Of a stretch of DNA of 64,000 bases, positions 1-8,298 are shown piece by piece. Location of the stretch: positions 2,418,001 to 2,482,000 of the forward strand of contig CP121321.1 in NCBI GenBank assembly GCA_043585095.1, in the 5' to 3' direction. This DNA comes from JANQIO01 sp043585095. GTDB lineage: Bacteria; Pseudomonadota; Gammaproteobacteria; Pseudomonadales; Halieaceae. The notes below the pieces were generated by a model. That model was not told the origin of the DNA. It was given only the letters and a program-made list of their open reading frames with translations, and made no database searches. Positions within the stretch are counted from its first letter, which is position 1. Each line of letters begins with the position of its first letter. The position numbers and the translations under genes were made by a program.

Positions 1-1183
1 GGTAGGTCGCCAGTATATCCTCCGGCGTCACCCGGGTAAGAATACTGGCGCCTAGATGGCGACTGCGTTTGAGATGGGTCTGGTGAAAGTTGAGTACGAC
101 AAAGCTGGCGGCCCGGCCGGACTCCAGATAGCCACAGCGCTGCTCGCCCAATACGCTCCCAATATTGCTGGTCGCCATACGCAACACGGCATACGGGTCC
201 GGCTCCTTGGGATCTCCTCCCTGGCTTTTGGCAAGCTTGTAAGTGAAATCCAGCTCGGCAAACAGGTTGGGGCTATTCAACAGCCCGTTGTCCGTGCCCA
301 GCAGCAAATTGGCGCCGCTGTTCATAAGTGCCGCGACGGGAGGCAGCGGCAAACCCAGATTTGCGTTCGCCCGCGGGTTGAGCACAGCGGTCACACCGCT
401 GCTCGCTAACTGCGCGATTTCATCCCCATTGGCGACGGTCATATGCACAATCAGATGGGGATCGTATAGCTCCAGCGCTCGCTGCAGATCACCCACGCCA
501 GCAATCCTCAGGCTGTTGTCGCGATAGCCTTCGTTTTCCAGGCAGTGAATGGCGCGCAGCTTCTGCCGACTGTCGGTGATGCCGCGAATCTCTCGCCAGG
601 CCTCGCTGGTCAGGTCGTTCATGGTGCTCTCGCTAAAGCCATCTGCCGCATCAAGCACGGCCTCTAACTCTGCCAAAAACGCCTCGGGCAGGCTGCCTGA
701 ATCGGCGTCCAGTGCCTGCTCATCGAAGGGCACGCCATCAAACTGGCCGAGAATGATTGAGTCGATGCCCGTGTGTTCCGCCGCCTCCCGCAGCAGTTCA
801 GCGCCATAGGCCCCCTGCTCGCGAAAATCCAAATGGCCTACGGTGCCGGTGCGCGCCATGTACTGCAGCGTTTCGCATAGACAGGCTAGATGGTCCTCGC
901 GTTTGAACCTGGCGAGTTCCCTGTACTTCATGCCGTGAGGCCGAAAGAACCCCTCCTCCAAAGTCAGGCCGGTGGCGCCATCCGGCAAAAAACTGTCACC
1001 CATATGTGTGTGGCTGTTGTACATGCCAGGCATTACGACCAGAGCGCCTTCATCAATAGCCGTAACCGGCTCGGTGGTCTCCATCGCAGTGATCACATCA
1101 CCGTCGATCACCAAACGCGCGCAGTGATACGGCGTCAGTGCCGGCCCCGCCAGGACGATGCAGTCTTTAAGCGTTTTCTGCAT
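1..1183 (-). CDS. Amidohydrolase (COG0402-like deaminase/chlorohydrolase family), 3' end outside window
   Basis: Metal-dependent hydrolase of the amidohydrolase superfamily. The first 394 codons are present and the C-terminus lies beyond the left edge. Reading from the ATG at 1183, the beta-1 metal site appears as PGMYNSHTHMGDS near residue 55 (HxH motif), and a late GTDNG motif supplies the expected metal-binding Asp. The general fold is recognised; the substrate is not. Members of this family deaminate or dechlorinate purine-, pyrimidine- or triazine-like rings. The start codon lies 17 nt inside the end of the upstream transporter gene on the same strand, so the two are probably translationally coupled. 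Because that transporter belongs to the queuosine-precursor family, a role on a (deaza)purine is a reasonable guess, but nothing in this protein proves it. Confidence 0.85.
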   Translation of the reverse strand, partial: MQKTLKDCIVLAGPALTPYHCARLVIDGDVITAMETTEPVTAIDEGALVVMPGMYNSHTHMGDSFLPDGATGLTLEEGFFRPHGMKYRELARFKREDHLACLCETLQYMARTGTVGHLDFREQGAYGAELLREAAEHTGIDSIILGQFDGVPFDEQALDADSGSLPEAFLAELEAVLDAADGFSESTMNDLTSEAWREIRGITDSRQKLRAIHCLENEGYRDNSLRIAGVGDLQRALELYDPHLIVHMTVANGDEIAQLASSGVTAVLNPRANANLGLPLPPVAALMNSGANLLLGTDNGLLNSPNLFAELDFTYKLAKSQGGDPKEPDPYAVLRMATSNIGSVLGEQRCGYLESGRAASFVVLNFHQTHLKRSRHLGASILTRVTPEDILATY

Positions 1184-1877
1184 TACTGAGGGTCCCTCCA
1201 GCCGGTGCGGCAGTGCCTAATTCCGCCTTGGCGGCTCGAGCGGGCGACCAGTGCCCGGTTAGCCAGTAATGCAATAGATACACCAGCGGGGTATCGATAA
1301 CCGCTATGCAGAGTTTCAAAATCCAGTAGCCGAAAGTGGCGCTAATCATCGTTGCAAGGTCCCAGTTGCCGAAAATGTAAAACGCAATGCCGTTGAATAT
1401 GATGGAATCGAGAAGCTGCGAGGACATGGTGCTCAGGTTATTGCGCAGCCACATATGCCGTCCACCGGTCTTCTTTTTCCAGAAGTGATAGGCCCACACG
1501 TCATGGCTCTGGGCGGTCAGGTAGGCGCATACCGAGGCAAACACAATCACCGGCACAGCCCCTAACACGGTGGCAAAGGCTTCCTGATGGGGATAGGTCA
1601 CATCAGGTGGTAGGGCCACCGCCCAAGTCGACAGGGACACTACTACCACATTGGCAACAAACCCCATCCACACGATGAACTGCGCATTGTCCTTACCGTA
1701 CACCTCCGACACGACGTCGGTGATCGGGAAGGTTATCCAATAGCAAATGATCCCGGCACCCACCACGGTGGGCCACAGGGGGATATCACTGAGTTTGGCA
1801 CTTATGACATTCAGAATGCATATCACGGATACAAAAACGGTGAGCAGGAACAAGTATTTGTTATCTACCTCGCGCAT
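1167..1877 (-). CDS. yhhQ: Queuosine precursor transporter (VUT/YhhQ family)
   Basis: Inner-membrane transporter of 236 residues with about six hydrophobic segments, matching the VUT (COG1738) family. E. coli YhhQ of this family imports preQ0 and preQ1 for queuosine synthesis. Family-typical features visible here are the N-terminal NKYLFLL segment followed by NVISAK, the ITDVVSEVYGK motif near residues 52-62, and the SQLLDSIIFN segment near residue 155. The C-terminus carries an Ala/Pro-rich tail after the last membrane helix. Its last codons overlap the start of the amidohydrolase downstream. Upstream lies a 306-bp non-coding stretch with a nested hairpin. Known: the family role. Inferred: that this protein has the same substrate in this organism. 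Confidence 0.9.
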   Translation of the reverse strand: MREVDNKYLFLLTVFVSVICILNVISAKLSDIPLWPTVVGAGIICYWITFPITDVVSEVYGKDNAQFIVWMGFVANVVVVSLSTWAVALPPDVTYPHQEAFATVLGAVPVIVFASVCAYLTAQSHDVWAYHFWKKKTGGRHMWLRNNLSTMSSQLLDSIIFNGIAFYIFGNWDLATMISATFGYWILKLCIAVIDTPLVYLLHYWLTGHWSPARAAKAELGTAAPAGGTLSNAENA

Positions 1878-2183
1878 AAAGCCGGCCTCTTATTAGCAAT
1901 GCAGCAAGCGCGCTCCGGGGACTGTGGTCAGACGGACAGACAGCGCTTCTGTCAGTCTTTGCAACATTAACGCCAAGGAAGGATAATCTTTTAAAAACAA
2001 TGGTTTAGCTTGCCTGGACCAAACTCCATGCCACTTGACAGAGCAATGGCGGGCCGTCGCGTACCAGCTTGGTGCACTCGGATGGTGCGTACAGTCGTCT
2101 CCAGCCTGTCACGCGCCCTTCACCGGGGCACCAGCTGAAGACGGGGGTTGAGCGCCGGCCGGCTGCCGGTGACAGAGCGCCGC
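1878..2183. other. Non-coding stretch upstream of yhhQ with a nested hairpin
   Basis: No convincing gene is seen in these 306 bases. On the strand of yhhQ the leader contains a two-step inverted repeat: a 5-bp stem GACAG/CTGTC (1939-1943 with 1949-1953) inside a 4-bp stem AGAC/GTCT (1930-1933 with 1955-1958). It sits about 55-75 nt upstream of the yhhQ start. I looked for the short preQ1-I riboswitch pattern (C-rich loop plus A-rich tail) and did not find it. The hairpin could be a leader regulatory element or mean nothing. Confidence 0.4.
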
Positions 2184-3005
2184 CTAGTCCCGTGACACCG
2201 ACCGGATAACATAGCCGCCCGAGCGCTCGTCCAGCTCCATGGTCAGGATGCCTCGAGATTGCGCCTCTTCCAGCAGGTCACCAAAGGATTTAAAGCCGTA
2301 ATAGGATTCGCTAAAACCCGGGTGGCGACGCTTCAGGGTTTGCTTGACCATAGAGCCAAACACACTATCTCCACGCTCCTTGATCAAGGCATCGGCGGTT
2401 TCAATCACCAGCTCAATACCCTCGTCTCTCTGGTCGCTTTCTCGCTTCTTGGTCGGTGCCGTTTCGGCGGGCTTTTTGGTGCCTGTCTTCTTCGCAGCCG
2501 GTTTGCGCTTACGCCGCTTGGAGGTGTCCTCCTTCACCAGGTCATCGTAAAACAGGAACTCATCGCAGTTGCTCATGAGTAAATCCGAGGTGCTGTTTTT
2601 CACCCCCACGCCGATAACGAGTTTGGCGTTTTCTCGCAGTTTGCTCACCAGCGGCGAAAAGTCGGAGTCGCCGCTGATAATGACGAAAGTGTCGATATGG
2701 TCTTTGGTGTAACACAGGTCCAGCGCGTCGACGACCATGCGGATGTCGGCAGAGTTCTTACCCGATTGGCGGGTATGGGGAATTTCGATAAGCTCAAAGG
2801 CCGCTTCGTGCATGACCGGCTTGTACTCTTTGTAGCGCTCCCAGTCACAATAGGCCTTCTTCACGACAACGTTGCCTTTCACGAGCAACCGCTCAAGCAC
2901 CAGACCAATATCGAATTTTGGATAATTGGCGTCTTTTACCCCGAGTGCGACATTCTCAAAATCGCTGAAGATCGCCAGATTCCTATCATTATCATCGCTG
3001 CGCAT
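2184..3005 (-). CDS. NYN-domain (LabA/DUF88) protein with C-terminal OST-HTH/LOTUS domain
   Basis: Probable RNA-binding nuclease-like protein of 273 residues. The N-terminal NYN (PIN-like) domain, about residues 1-150, shows the acidic residues expected: IFSDFEN at the first strand, SADIRMVVDAL in the middle, and IISGDSDFSPLV. A basic, Lys-rich linker (about 155-190) leads to a C-terminal segment ending in YGFKSFGDLLEEA and a beta-wing, typical of OST-HTH (LOTUS) domains, which bind RNA. Start choice: the ATG at 3005 has GGGAG 8 nt upstream, whereas a TTG nine codons earlier has no better site. The neighbours give no clue to its RNA target. It stands alone between divergent and non-coding DNA. 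Confidence 0.85.
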   Translation of the reverse strand: MRSDDNDRNLAIFSDFENVALGVKDANYPKFDIGLVLERLLVKGNVVVKKAYCDWERYKEYKPVMHEAAFELIEIPHTRQSGKNSADIRMVVDALDLCYTKDHIDTFVIISGDSDFSPLVSKLRENAKLVIGVGVKNSTSDLLMSNCDEFLFYDDLVKEDTSKRRKRKPAAKKTGTKKPAETAPTKKRESDQRDEGIELVIETADALIKERGDSVFGSMVKQTLKRRHPGFSESYYGFKSFGDLLEEAQSRGILTMELDERSGGYVIRSVSRD

Positions 3006-3173
3006 TGCTTGTGCTCCCGGTAGCTCGACCAATTAGTGTCTGCGGATCAGCCGGATTGTATATGATTTACCAGATGGCACTGCGAGTGATCGAAATAATG
3101 AAGTTGCAACGGCAACGGCATGCGCTAGTCTGACGTGAGGCACACGTTCTATCTCTCGAGGAGATGCTGAACC

Positions 3174-4538
3174 ATGGAAACGGGCAAAACGCTACAAGGC
3201 AGCAGTCGCCTCGCCTTTGATACCGCATACGGCATCACCGGCGTGGTCGCCAATATGCACCGCAACATTGCGTCACTGCCATTGCCACTGGGACAGCTTC
3301 CCGCGGGCGATACGCCCGGTATCGCGGGGCTTATCTATCGCGCCGTGCAGGGCGCCATACGTGGAACCGGCAACACGCTGGATTGGGCGCTGAATTATCT
3401 GGCCCCCGAATTGGACAAGGTCTTGCCCCCCGGGCCAAACCGCGAGGCTATTATCGCCGCACTGAATGGCGTCTGCGGCGATCACCTGCAAACCAGCGGC
3501 AACCCACTGGCTATTCCCATGCAGCTGCGGGTGCGACCCTTTGCTGAAACCATTGCGGATAACATTGCAGAAGGCACTGCGGACGGCACTGCGGAAGCGT
3601 CTCAGGCGAACACCAGGACCTACACAGGCAAGCTGCTTATTGCAGTCCATGGCCTCAGCATGAGCCTGCACGCCTGGAACACCGAAGACGGCAACCACGT
3701 CGAGGCAGTCGCCGAAGCGGGCGGTTTCACACCGGTTTACCTTACCTACAACTCCGGCCTGCACGTTTCAACTAACGGTCGCGAATTCTGTGATCAGCTA
3801 ACAGATCTGCTGTCCCACTGGCCGGTAGCCATTGAGTCCATCAGCTTTATCGGTTTCAGCATGGGCGGGCTGCTGACGCGCAGCGCCCTGCATATTGCGC
3901 AACACGAGGGGCTTGCATGGCTGGACCTCGTGGACAAGGCGGTTTACGTGGGCACGCCGCATCAGGGCGCGGTGCTGGAGAGAGGCGGCTACTGGGTACA
4001 GAAGGGCTTAACCCTGAGTCCCTATTCCGCGCCGCTGGCCGCCCTGAGTCGCATTCGCAGCAATGGCATCATCGACCTGCGACATGGCAATGTGCAGGAT
4101 GCAGACTGGCAGTCTCACGATGCGCACGAGGAACCAGGAGACTTTCGCCAGTCCACACCCCTGCCCGAGGGTATTACGCATTACGCGATTGCCGTAACGT
4201 TGTCGAAACCCAAACACTCGCAAAACTCCGCCGGCACCCGTGGCCATCAGGCTGACGAAGTTAATCGTGTTGGTGATCAGGTCGGTGAGCATGTAGGTGA
4301 TCAGGTTGGTGAACATGTAGGTGATCAAGTAGACGAACCCGATGGCCTGAGTGCCCTCACCGGGAAACTACGCGGGGATGGTCTGGTTCACCCCACCAGC
4401 GCGTTGGGCCGGCATGCGGTTCCAAAGCATGAACTGCAGTTTGTAGCTTCAAACACCAGACTACTTTTCGGCGTGGGCCATTTAAGAATGCTGCAGGACC
4501 CGCGGGTCACTGAACAGCTCAAAGCGTGGTTGCTCTAA
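3174..4538 (+). CDS. Alpha/beta hydrolase (lipase/PGAP1-like) with internal tandem repeat
   Basis: 454-residue putative esterase or lipase. The alpha/beta hydrolase core starts near residue 150 (LLIAVHG, oxyanion HG at 159-160). The nucleophile elbow GFSMGG places the catalytic Ser at 229, followed by YVGTPHQG, as in lipases and PGAP1-like esterases. The first 150 residues are a separate N-terminal region without a recognised domain or signal peptide. Residues 366-389 are encoded by a tandem repeat giving VGDQVGEH twice and a third partial copy; this hydrophilic insert lies between the core and the C-terminal part that should carry the catalytic His (several candidates). A strong GAGGAGA site precedes the ATG. 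The substrate is unknown. Confidence 0.8.
   Translation: METGKTLQGSSRLAFDTAYGITGVVANMHRNIASLPLPLGQLPAGDTPGIAGLIYRAVQGAIRGTGNTLDWALNYLAPELDKVLPPGPNREAIIAALNGVCGDHLQTSGNPLAIPMQLRVRPFAETIADNIAEGTADGTAEASQANTRTYTGKLLIAVHGLSMSLHAWNTEDGNHVEAVAEAGGFTPVYLTYNSGLHVSTNGREFCDQLTDLLSHWPVAIESISFIGFSMGGLLTRSALHIAQHEGLAWLDLVDKAVYVGTPHQGAVLERGGYWVQKGLTLSPYSAPLAALSRIRSNGIIDLRHGNVQDADWQSHDAHEEPGDFRQSTPLPEGITHYAIAVTLSKPKHSQNSAGTRGHQADEVNRVGDQVGEHVGDQVGEHVGDQVDEPDGLSALTGKLRGDGLVHPTSALGRHAVPKHELQFVASNTRLLFGVGHLRMLQDPRVTEQLKAWLL
4269..4340. repeat. In-gene tandem repeat, 24-bp unit made of 12-bp half-units
   Basis: Two full 24-bp copies (4269-4292 and 4293-4316) and a third diverged copy (4317-4340) lie in frame within the hydrolase gene. 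Each copy splits into related 12-bp halves that encode VGDQ and VGEH. The length keeps the frame open, so copy number could vary without disrupting the protein. Confidence 0.9.
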
Positions 4539-4780
4539 CAAAACCGACGCAGGCACAAACCGCAGAAATGATCCTTTCGTCGACAGGATTTTTCCTCGAA
4601 GCATTCCAATCTCCTTTCTGTTTGAGACTTGGCGCCGTGCCGGCACCAAAATGTAACCTATTACAGCGATTCTATGGGTGTCACGAGGCGGCGATTCTCT
4701 TAGACTGCCCGCCAAATCGGCATCTTTAGCTGCTGACACAAACATCGCGCTGGGCGATGACATTAGACGGTGACCACTCC

Positions 4781-6046
4781 ATGACCAGACTCCTTGCGCC
4801 GCTTTTAGCGCTGTTTTTATCGCTGATCATCCTGCTCGCGGGTCACGGTGTACAACTCACCATGGCACCGCTGCTGGCATCGAAACTGGGCTGGTCCGCC
4901 GAAACCATTAGCTATACGGGCTCGGCCTATTTCTTCGGCTTCGTAATGGGCTGTCTGGTAGTGCCTCGTCTGGTCGCGAACGTTGGCCACATACGGGTAT
5001 TCGCGGTGCTGACCAGTGCGGCCACGGCTGCATTTTTGGCACTGGTCCTGTTGCCCCATCCCATTGCCTGGTTCGGCGCACGCCTGATTACCGGCCTGTC
5101 TATGGCGGGCCTGTATATGGTCATAGAAAGCTGGCTCAATGACCGCACCACCGCCGACAACCGCGGGCAGATATTATCGCTGTATACCTTCCTGACGCTT
5201 GCCGCCATCTGCCTCGGGCAGCTGGCTACCGGTTTACCACTCTCCCAGATGAACCTCATCCTCATTGGCGCGATTCTACTGACCCTGGGCGCTATCCCCG
5301 TAGGGCTCACTCGCAGTGAGGCGCCCCAACCCATACCTATGCCTCGATTTCGCCTGCGTGAGGTCTTTGGCGCCTCCCACGTCGCCGTCGTTGGCGCTTT
5401 TGCTGGAGGTCTAACGACCTCTGGCTACTGGGTGTTAGGCCCCGTCGTGGCGCAGCGACTGTCACTCGAAGATCATCAAATCGGCTACTTCCTGGCGCTG
5501 GCCATATTAGGCGGAGCGCTTCTTCAACTGCCTGCTGGGCGGTTGTCTGATCGCATAGACCGACGCTGGGTGTTGGCAGGCCTGGGGTTGCTGGGCACAC
5601 TGGCGGCCGTTGCAGGCCTCGCATCAGGCGGCGACGCCAACTGGCTTTATGTCGCGATGTTCCTGTACGGCGGCACCACATTTCCGTTGTATTCACTGTG
5701 TCTCGCACATGCCAACGACAACACCTCTCTGGGGCTTATAGAAGTGGGTAGCGTAATTTTGCTGGTACACAGCGCCGGCGCAGTGATAGGACCGTTGATA
5801 ACCGCGAAGGCACTGGACCTGTCTCCGTACGGCCTGTTCGTTATGAGCGGCGGCATACTGCTCACGTTCAGCCTCTGGAGTGGGTTCCGCGCCTATGCGA
5901 ATCCCAGCCAGCGGGAGTATTTTGAGCCCTTTTCCGATGCGCCCAAAACCAGTCAGGAGGTATTTGAGGTGGTGGAAGCCGTCGCCGACGATGCTGAACA
6001 GACGCCACCTGGTGACGATCTGGAGAGTGAGAGACCCGCGGCCTGA
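4781..6046 (+). CDS. MFS transporter, YcaD-like
   Basis: Integral membrane transporter of 421 residues with about twelve hydrophobic segments, of the major facilitator superfamily. The N-terminal half carries the pattern GLYMVIESWLN near residue 115, characteristic of YcaD-like proteins, followed by an RGQILSLY loop; the central loop precedes helix seven and GRLSDRIDRR gives the second-half A-motif. The C-terminus is a hydrophilic acidic tail. The ATG at 4781 is preferred over an in-frame ATG at 4757 because the family N-terminus begins with the first helix right after it. The substrate of this subfamily is not established. It converges on oligopeptidase A, leaving only 38 bp between stop codons. 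Confidence 0.85.
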   Translation: MTRLLAPLLALFLSLIILLAGHGVQLTMAPLLASKLGWSAETISYTGSAYFFGFVMGCLVVPRLVANVGHIRVFAVLTSAATAAFLALVLLPHPIAWFGARLITGLSMAGLYMVIESWLNDRTTADNRGQILSLYTFLTLAAICLGQLATGLPLSQMNLILIGAILLTLGAIPVGLTRSEAPQPIPMPRFRLREVFGASHVAVVGAFAGGLTTSGYWVLGPVVAQRLSLEDHQIGYFLALAILGGALLQLPAGRLSDRIDRRWVLAGLGLLGTLAAVAGLASGGDANWLYVAMFLYGGTTFPLYSLCLAHANDNTSLGLIEVGSVILLVHSAGAVIGPLITAKALDLSPYGLFVMSGGILLTFSLWSGFRAYANPSQREYFEPFSDAPKTSQEVFEVVEAVADDAEQTPPGDDLESERPAA

Positions 6047-6084
6047 AGCCAGGGTTGCTATCACTATGCAGCAGCGCCCATCCC

Positions 6085-8130
6085 TCAGGCGGCGATGCCC
6101 GTGTGCCGCAACAGCGCGTCGACTTTTGGCTCTCGCCCCCTGAACGCCACAAACAGATTCATGGCGTCATCGGAACCGCCGCGCTCCAGGATATTACTCA
6201 GGAATGCCTCGCCCGTGGGCGGATCGAATACACCCTCCTCTTCGAAGCGTGAGAACGCATCTGCGGACAACACCTCTGCCCATTTGTAGCTGTAATAACC
6301 CGCCGCGTAGCCCCCACCGAACACATGGGAAAATGCATGGGGGAAGCGGTTCCATTCAGGTGCCTCAATAACCGCGACCTGACTGCGGACGTCTGCCAAC
6401 ACCTCATAAATCCGGTTGGGATTGCGAGGGTCGTATTCCAAATGCATACGGAAATCGAACAGCGAAAACTCCAACTGGCGGACCATCATCATGCCGGACT
6501 GGAAATTTTTCGCGGCGAGCATGCGCTCAAACAGCTCATCCGGAATGCGCTCGCCAGTTTCGTGATGCACGGCGAACAAATCCAGAGCTTCGCGCTCCCA
6601 GCAGTAGTTCTCCATAAACTGCGAGGGCAGTTCTACCGCATCCCATGACACACCGCTGATGCCAGATATAGCAGGATGATCAATGCGCGTGAGCATGTGG
6701 TGCAGCCCATGCCCGAACTCGTGGAAAAGCGTTTCCACCTCTCGATGCGTCAGTAACGCCGGCTTACCGCCTACAGAAGGTGTGAAGTTGCAGGTCATAT
6801 AGGCGACGGGGATTTGCTCACCGTCACTGAGCTTCATGCGCGACTGGCACACGTCCATCCAAGCACCACCGCGCTTATCCTGTCTGGCATAGAGATCGAG
6901 ATAGAACTGAGCGCGGGTGTTGCCCTCGGCATCTTCGATCTCGTAGAAGCAGACATCCGGGTGATAGCTGTCAAAGTCCTGACGTTCCTTAAAACGCACG
7001 CCGAACAAACGACTCACCACGTCGAACATGCCGGCGATCACGCGATCAGATGGAAAATAGGGCTTCACTTCCTCCTCAGTAATATTGTGCCGGTGTTGGC
7101 GCAGCTTTTCGCTGTAATAGGCAATATCCCAGGGCTGCAAGTCGGCAACTTGATAATGCTCCCTGGCAAATTCACGCAGATCTGCCATCTCAGCTTCCGC
7201 CTGCGCGCGCGAGCGTTCAGCCAGGGTATTCAGAAACGTCATCACTTCATCGGTGCTGCGCGCCATCTTGGTCGCCAGCGACCGTTCCGCATAGTTGTTA
7301 AAGCCCAACAGTAAGGCTTGCTCATGGCGCAAGGCCAAAATGCGCGCCATGGTTTCGCTGTTATCGAATTCGCCGGCCTGTGGGCCCTGGTCACTGGCCC
7401 GGGTGCCGAACGCTGTATACAACTCTTCTCGCAGGGCGGCGTCGTCCGCGTAGGTCATGACCGGCATATACGAGGGTGCATCCAGAGTCAGCAGGTAACC
7501 GCTTTGGCCGCGCTGTTCCGCCGTTTGCCGCGCCAGGTCCAGCGCCGAATCGGGAAGTCCGGCCAACGCCTCAGCGTTATCCAGCAGCTTGCTCCAGGCG
7601 TTTGTTGCGTCCAGCACATTATTTTGAAAGGTACTGCCTAGTGAAGAGAGCTCTTCGCTAATCGCCTTGAAGCGTGCCTTATCAGCACTGGGCAGATCAA
7701 TTCCGGAGAGACGAAAATCGCGCAGCGCATTGTCGATCACCTTGAGCTGCTCTGCGGTCAACTGGTCGGCGTTTGCCGCGATAGCCTTGTAGGCGTCGCA
7801 CAGGCGGTCGTTCTGCCCCATCTCTGTGTTGTAATTCGACAGCTTCGAAAGGCAGGCCGTATGGGCTGCGCGCAGGGCGTCGCTATTGAGCACCGAGTTG
7901 AGGTGCGACACCGGGCTCCAGGCCCGGTAGAGTCTGTTTTCCAGGCGCGTGAGTGGTTCAATCAGGTTGAACCAGTCGGGGCCGTCTGCTGATTCAGGCA
8001 CCGTGTCCAAAAGCGCGTCGACGCCCTGCCGACTGGCTTGCAGCAGTTCATCTATCGCGGGCTCAATGTGCTCTGGCTGTATCTTTGAAAACGGCGGCAA
8101 TGCGCTGGGCGTTAACAGCGGATTGGACAT
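6085..8130 (-). CDS. prlC: Oligopeptidase A (M3 family zinc metallopeptidase)
   Basis: Cytosolic zinc endopeptidase of 681 residues that degrades short peptides, including cleaved signal peptides in E. coli. The zinc site is HEFGH at residues 470-474, with the third ligand Glu about residue 500 in VELPSQFME; the downstream GGGYAAGYYSYKWAEV segment is diagnostic of M3 peptidases. Length matches the family (about 680). The ATG at 8130 has GGAG 6 nt upstream and is preferred over a TTG five codons earlier. The leader overlaps the terminator hairpin of the upstream gene. This is a housekeeping gene and the best anchor for placing the window in Gammaproteobacteria. Confidence 0.97.
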   Translation of the reverse strand: MSNPLLTPSALPPFSKIQPEHIEPAIDELLQASRQGVDALLDTVPESADGPDWFNLIEPLTRLENRLYRAWSPVSHLNSVLNSDALRAAHTACLSKLSNYNTEMGQNDRLCDAYKAIAANADQLTAEQLKVIDNALRDFRLSGIDLPSADKARFKAISEELSSLGSTFQNNVLDATNAWSKLLDNAEALAGLPDSALDLARQTAEQRGQSGYLLTLDAPSYMPVMTYADDAALREELYTAFGTRASDQGPQAGEFDNSETMARILALRHEQALLLGFNNYAERSLATKMARSTDEVMTFLNTLAERSRAQAEAEMADLREFAREHYQVADLQPWDIAYYSEKLRQHRHNITEEEVKPYFPSDRVIAGMFDVVSRLFGVRFKERQDFDSYHPDVCFYEIEDAEGNTRAQFYLDLYARQDKRGGAWMDVCQSRMKLSDGEQIPVAYMTCNFTPSVGGKPALLTHREVETLFHEFGHGLHHMLTRIDHPAISGISGVSWDAVELPSQFMENYCWEREALDLFAVHHETGERIPDELFERMLAAKNFQSGMMMVRQLEFSLFDFRMHLEYDPRNPNRIYEVLADVRSQVAVIEAPEWNRFPHAFSHVFGGGYAAGYYSYKWAEVLSADAFSRFEEEGVFDPPTGEAFLSNILERGGSDDAMNLFVAFRGREPKVDALLRHTGIAA

Positions 8131-8157
8131 GAAATACTCCTGCAAAAAATAAAAACC

Positions 8158-8181
8158 AGCCTGCCCCGTAACAGGCAGGCT
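8158..8181 (-). terminator. Rho-independent terminator of the molybdenum hydroxylase operon
   Basis: Perfect 8-bp stem AGCCTGCC/GGCAGGCT (8158-8165 with 8174-8181) with an 8-nt loop. On the minus strand it is followed by a T-rich run (GGTTTTTATTTTTTG). It lies about 120 bp past the stop of the large subunit and only about 30 bp before the prlC start, so the U-tract reaches the prlC ribosome-binding site region. Confidence 0.85.
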
Positions 8182-8298
8182 CGGACTTAGTAAAATAAAA
8201 ATCAGTGCTGTAATCGCACTCCCGTAAGCAGGCGAACAGCTCCCGAACGAGTCGAAGGCGGATCGTGCGCTGGGTCAGTGCTTACAACTGTTCAGCGC

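Noticed and set aside
1878..2183. preQ1 riboswitch before yhhQ
   Set aside because: No C-rich loop with A-rich tail in the right order could be found by eye.
6041..6090. Terminator between MFS transporter and prlC (GCCTGA with TCAGGC)
   Set aside because: The loop would be about 38 nt, and there is no T-tract on either side.
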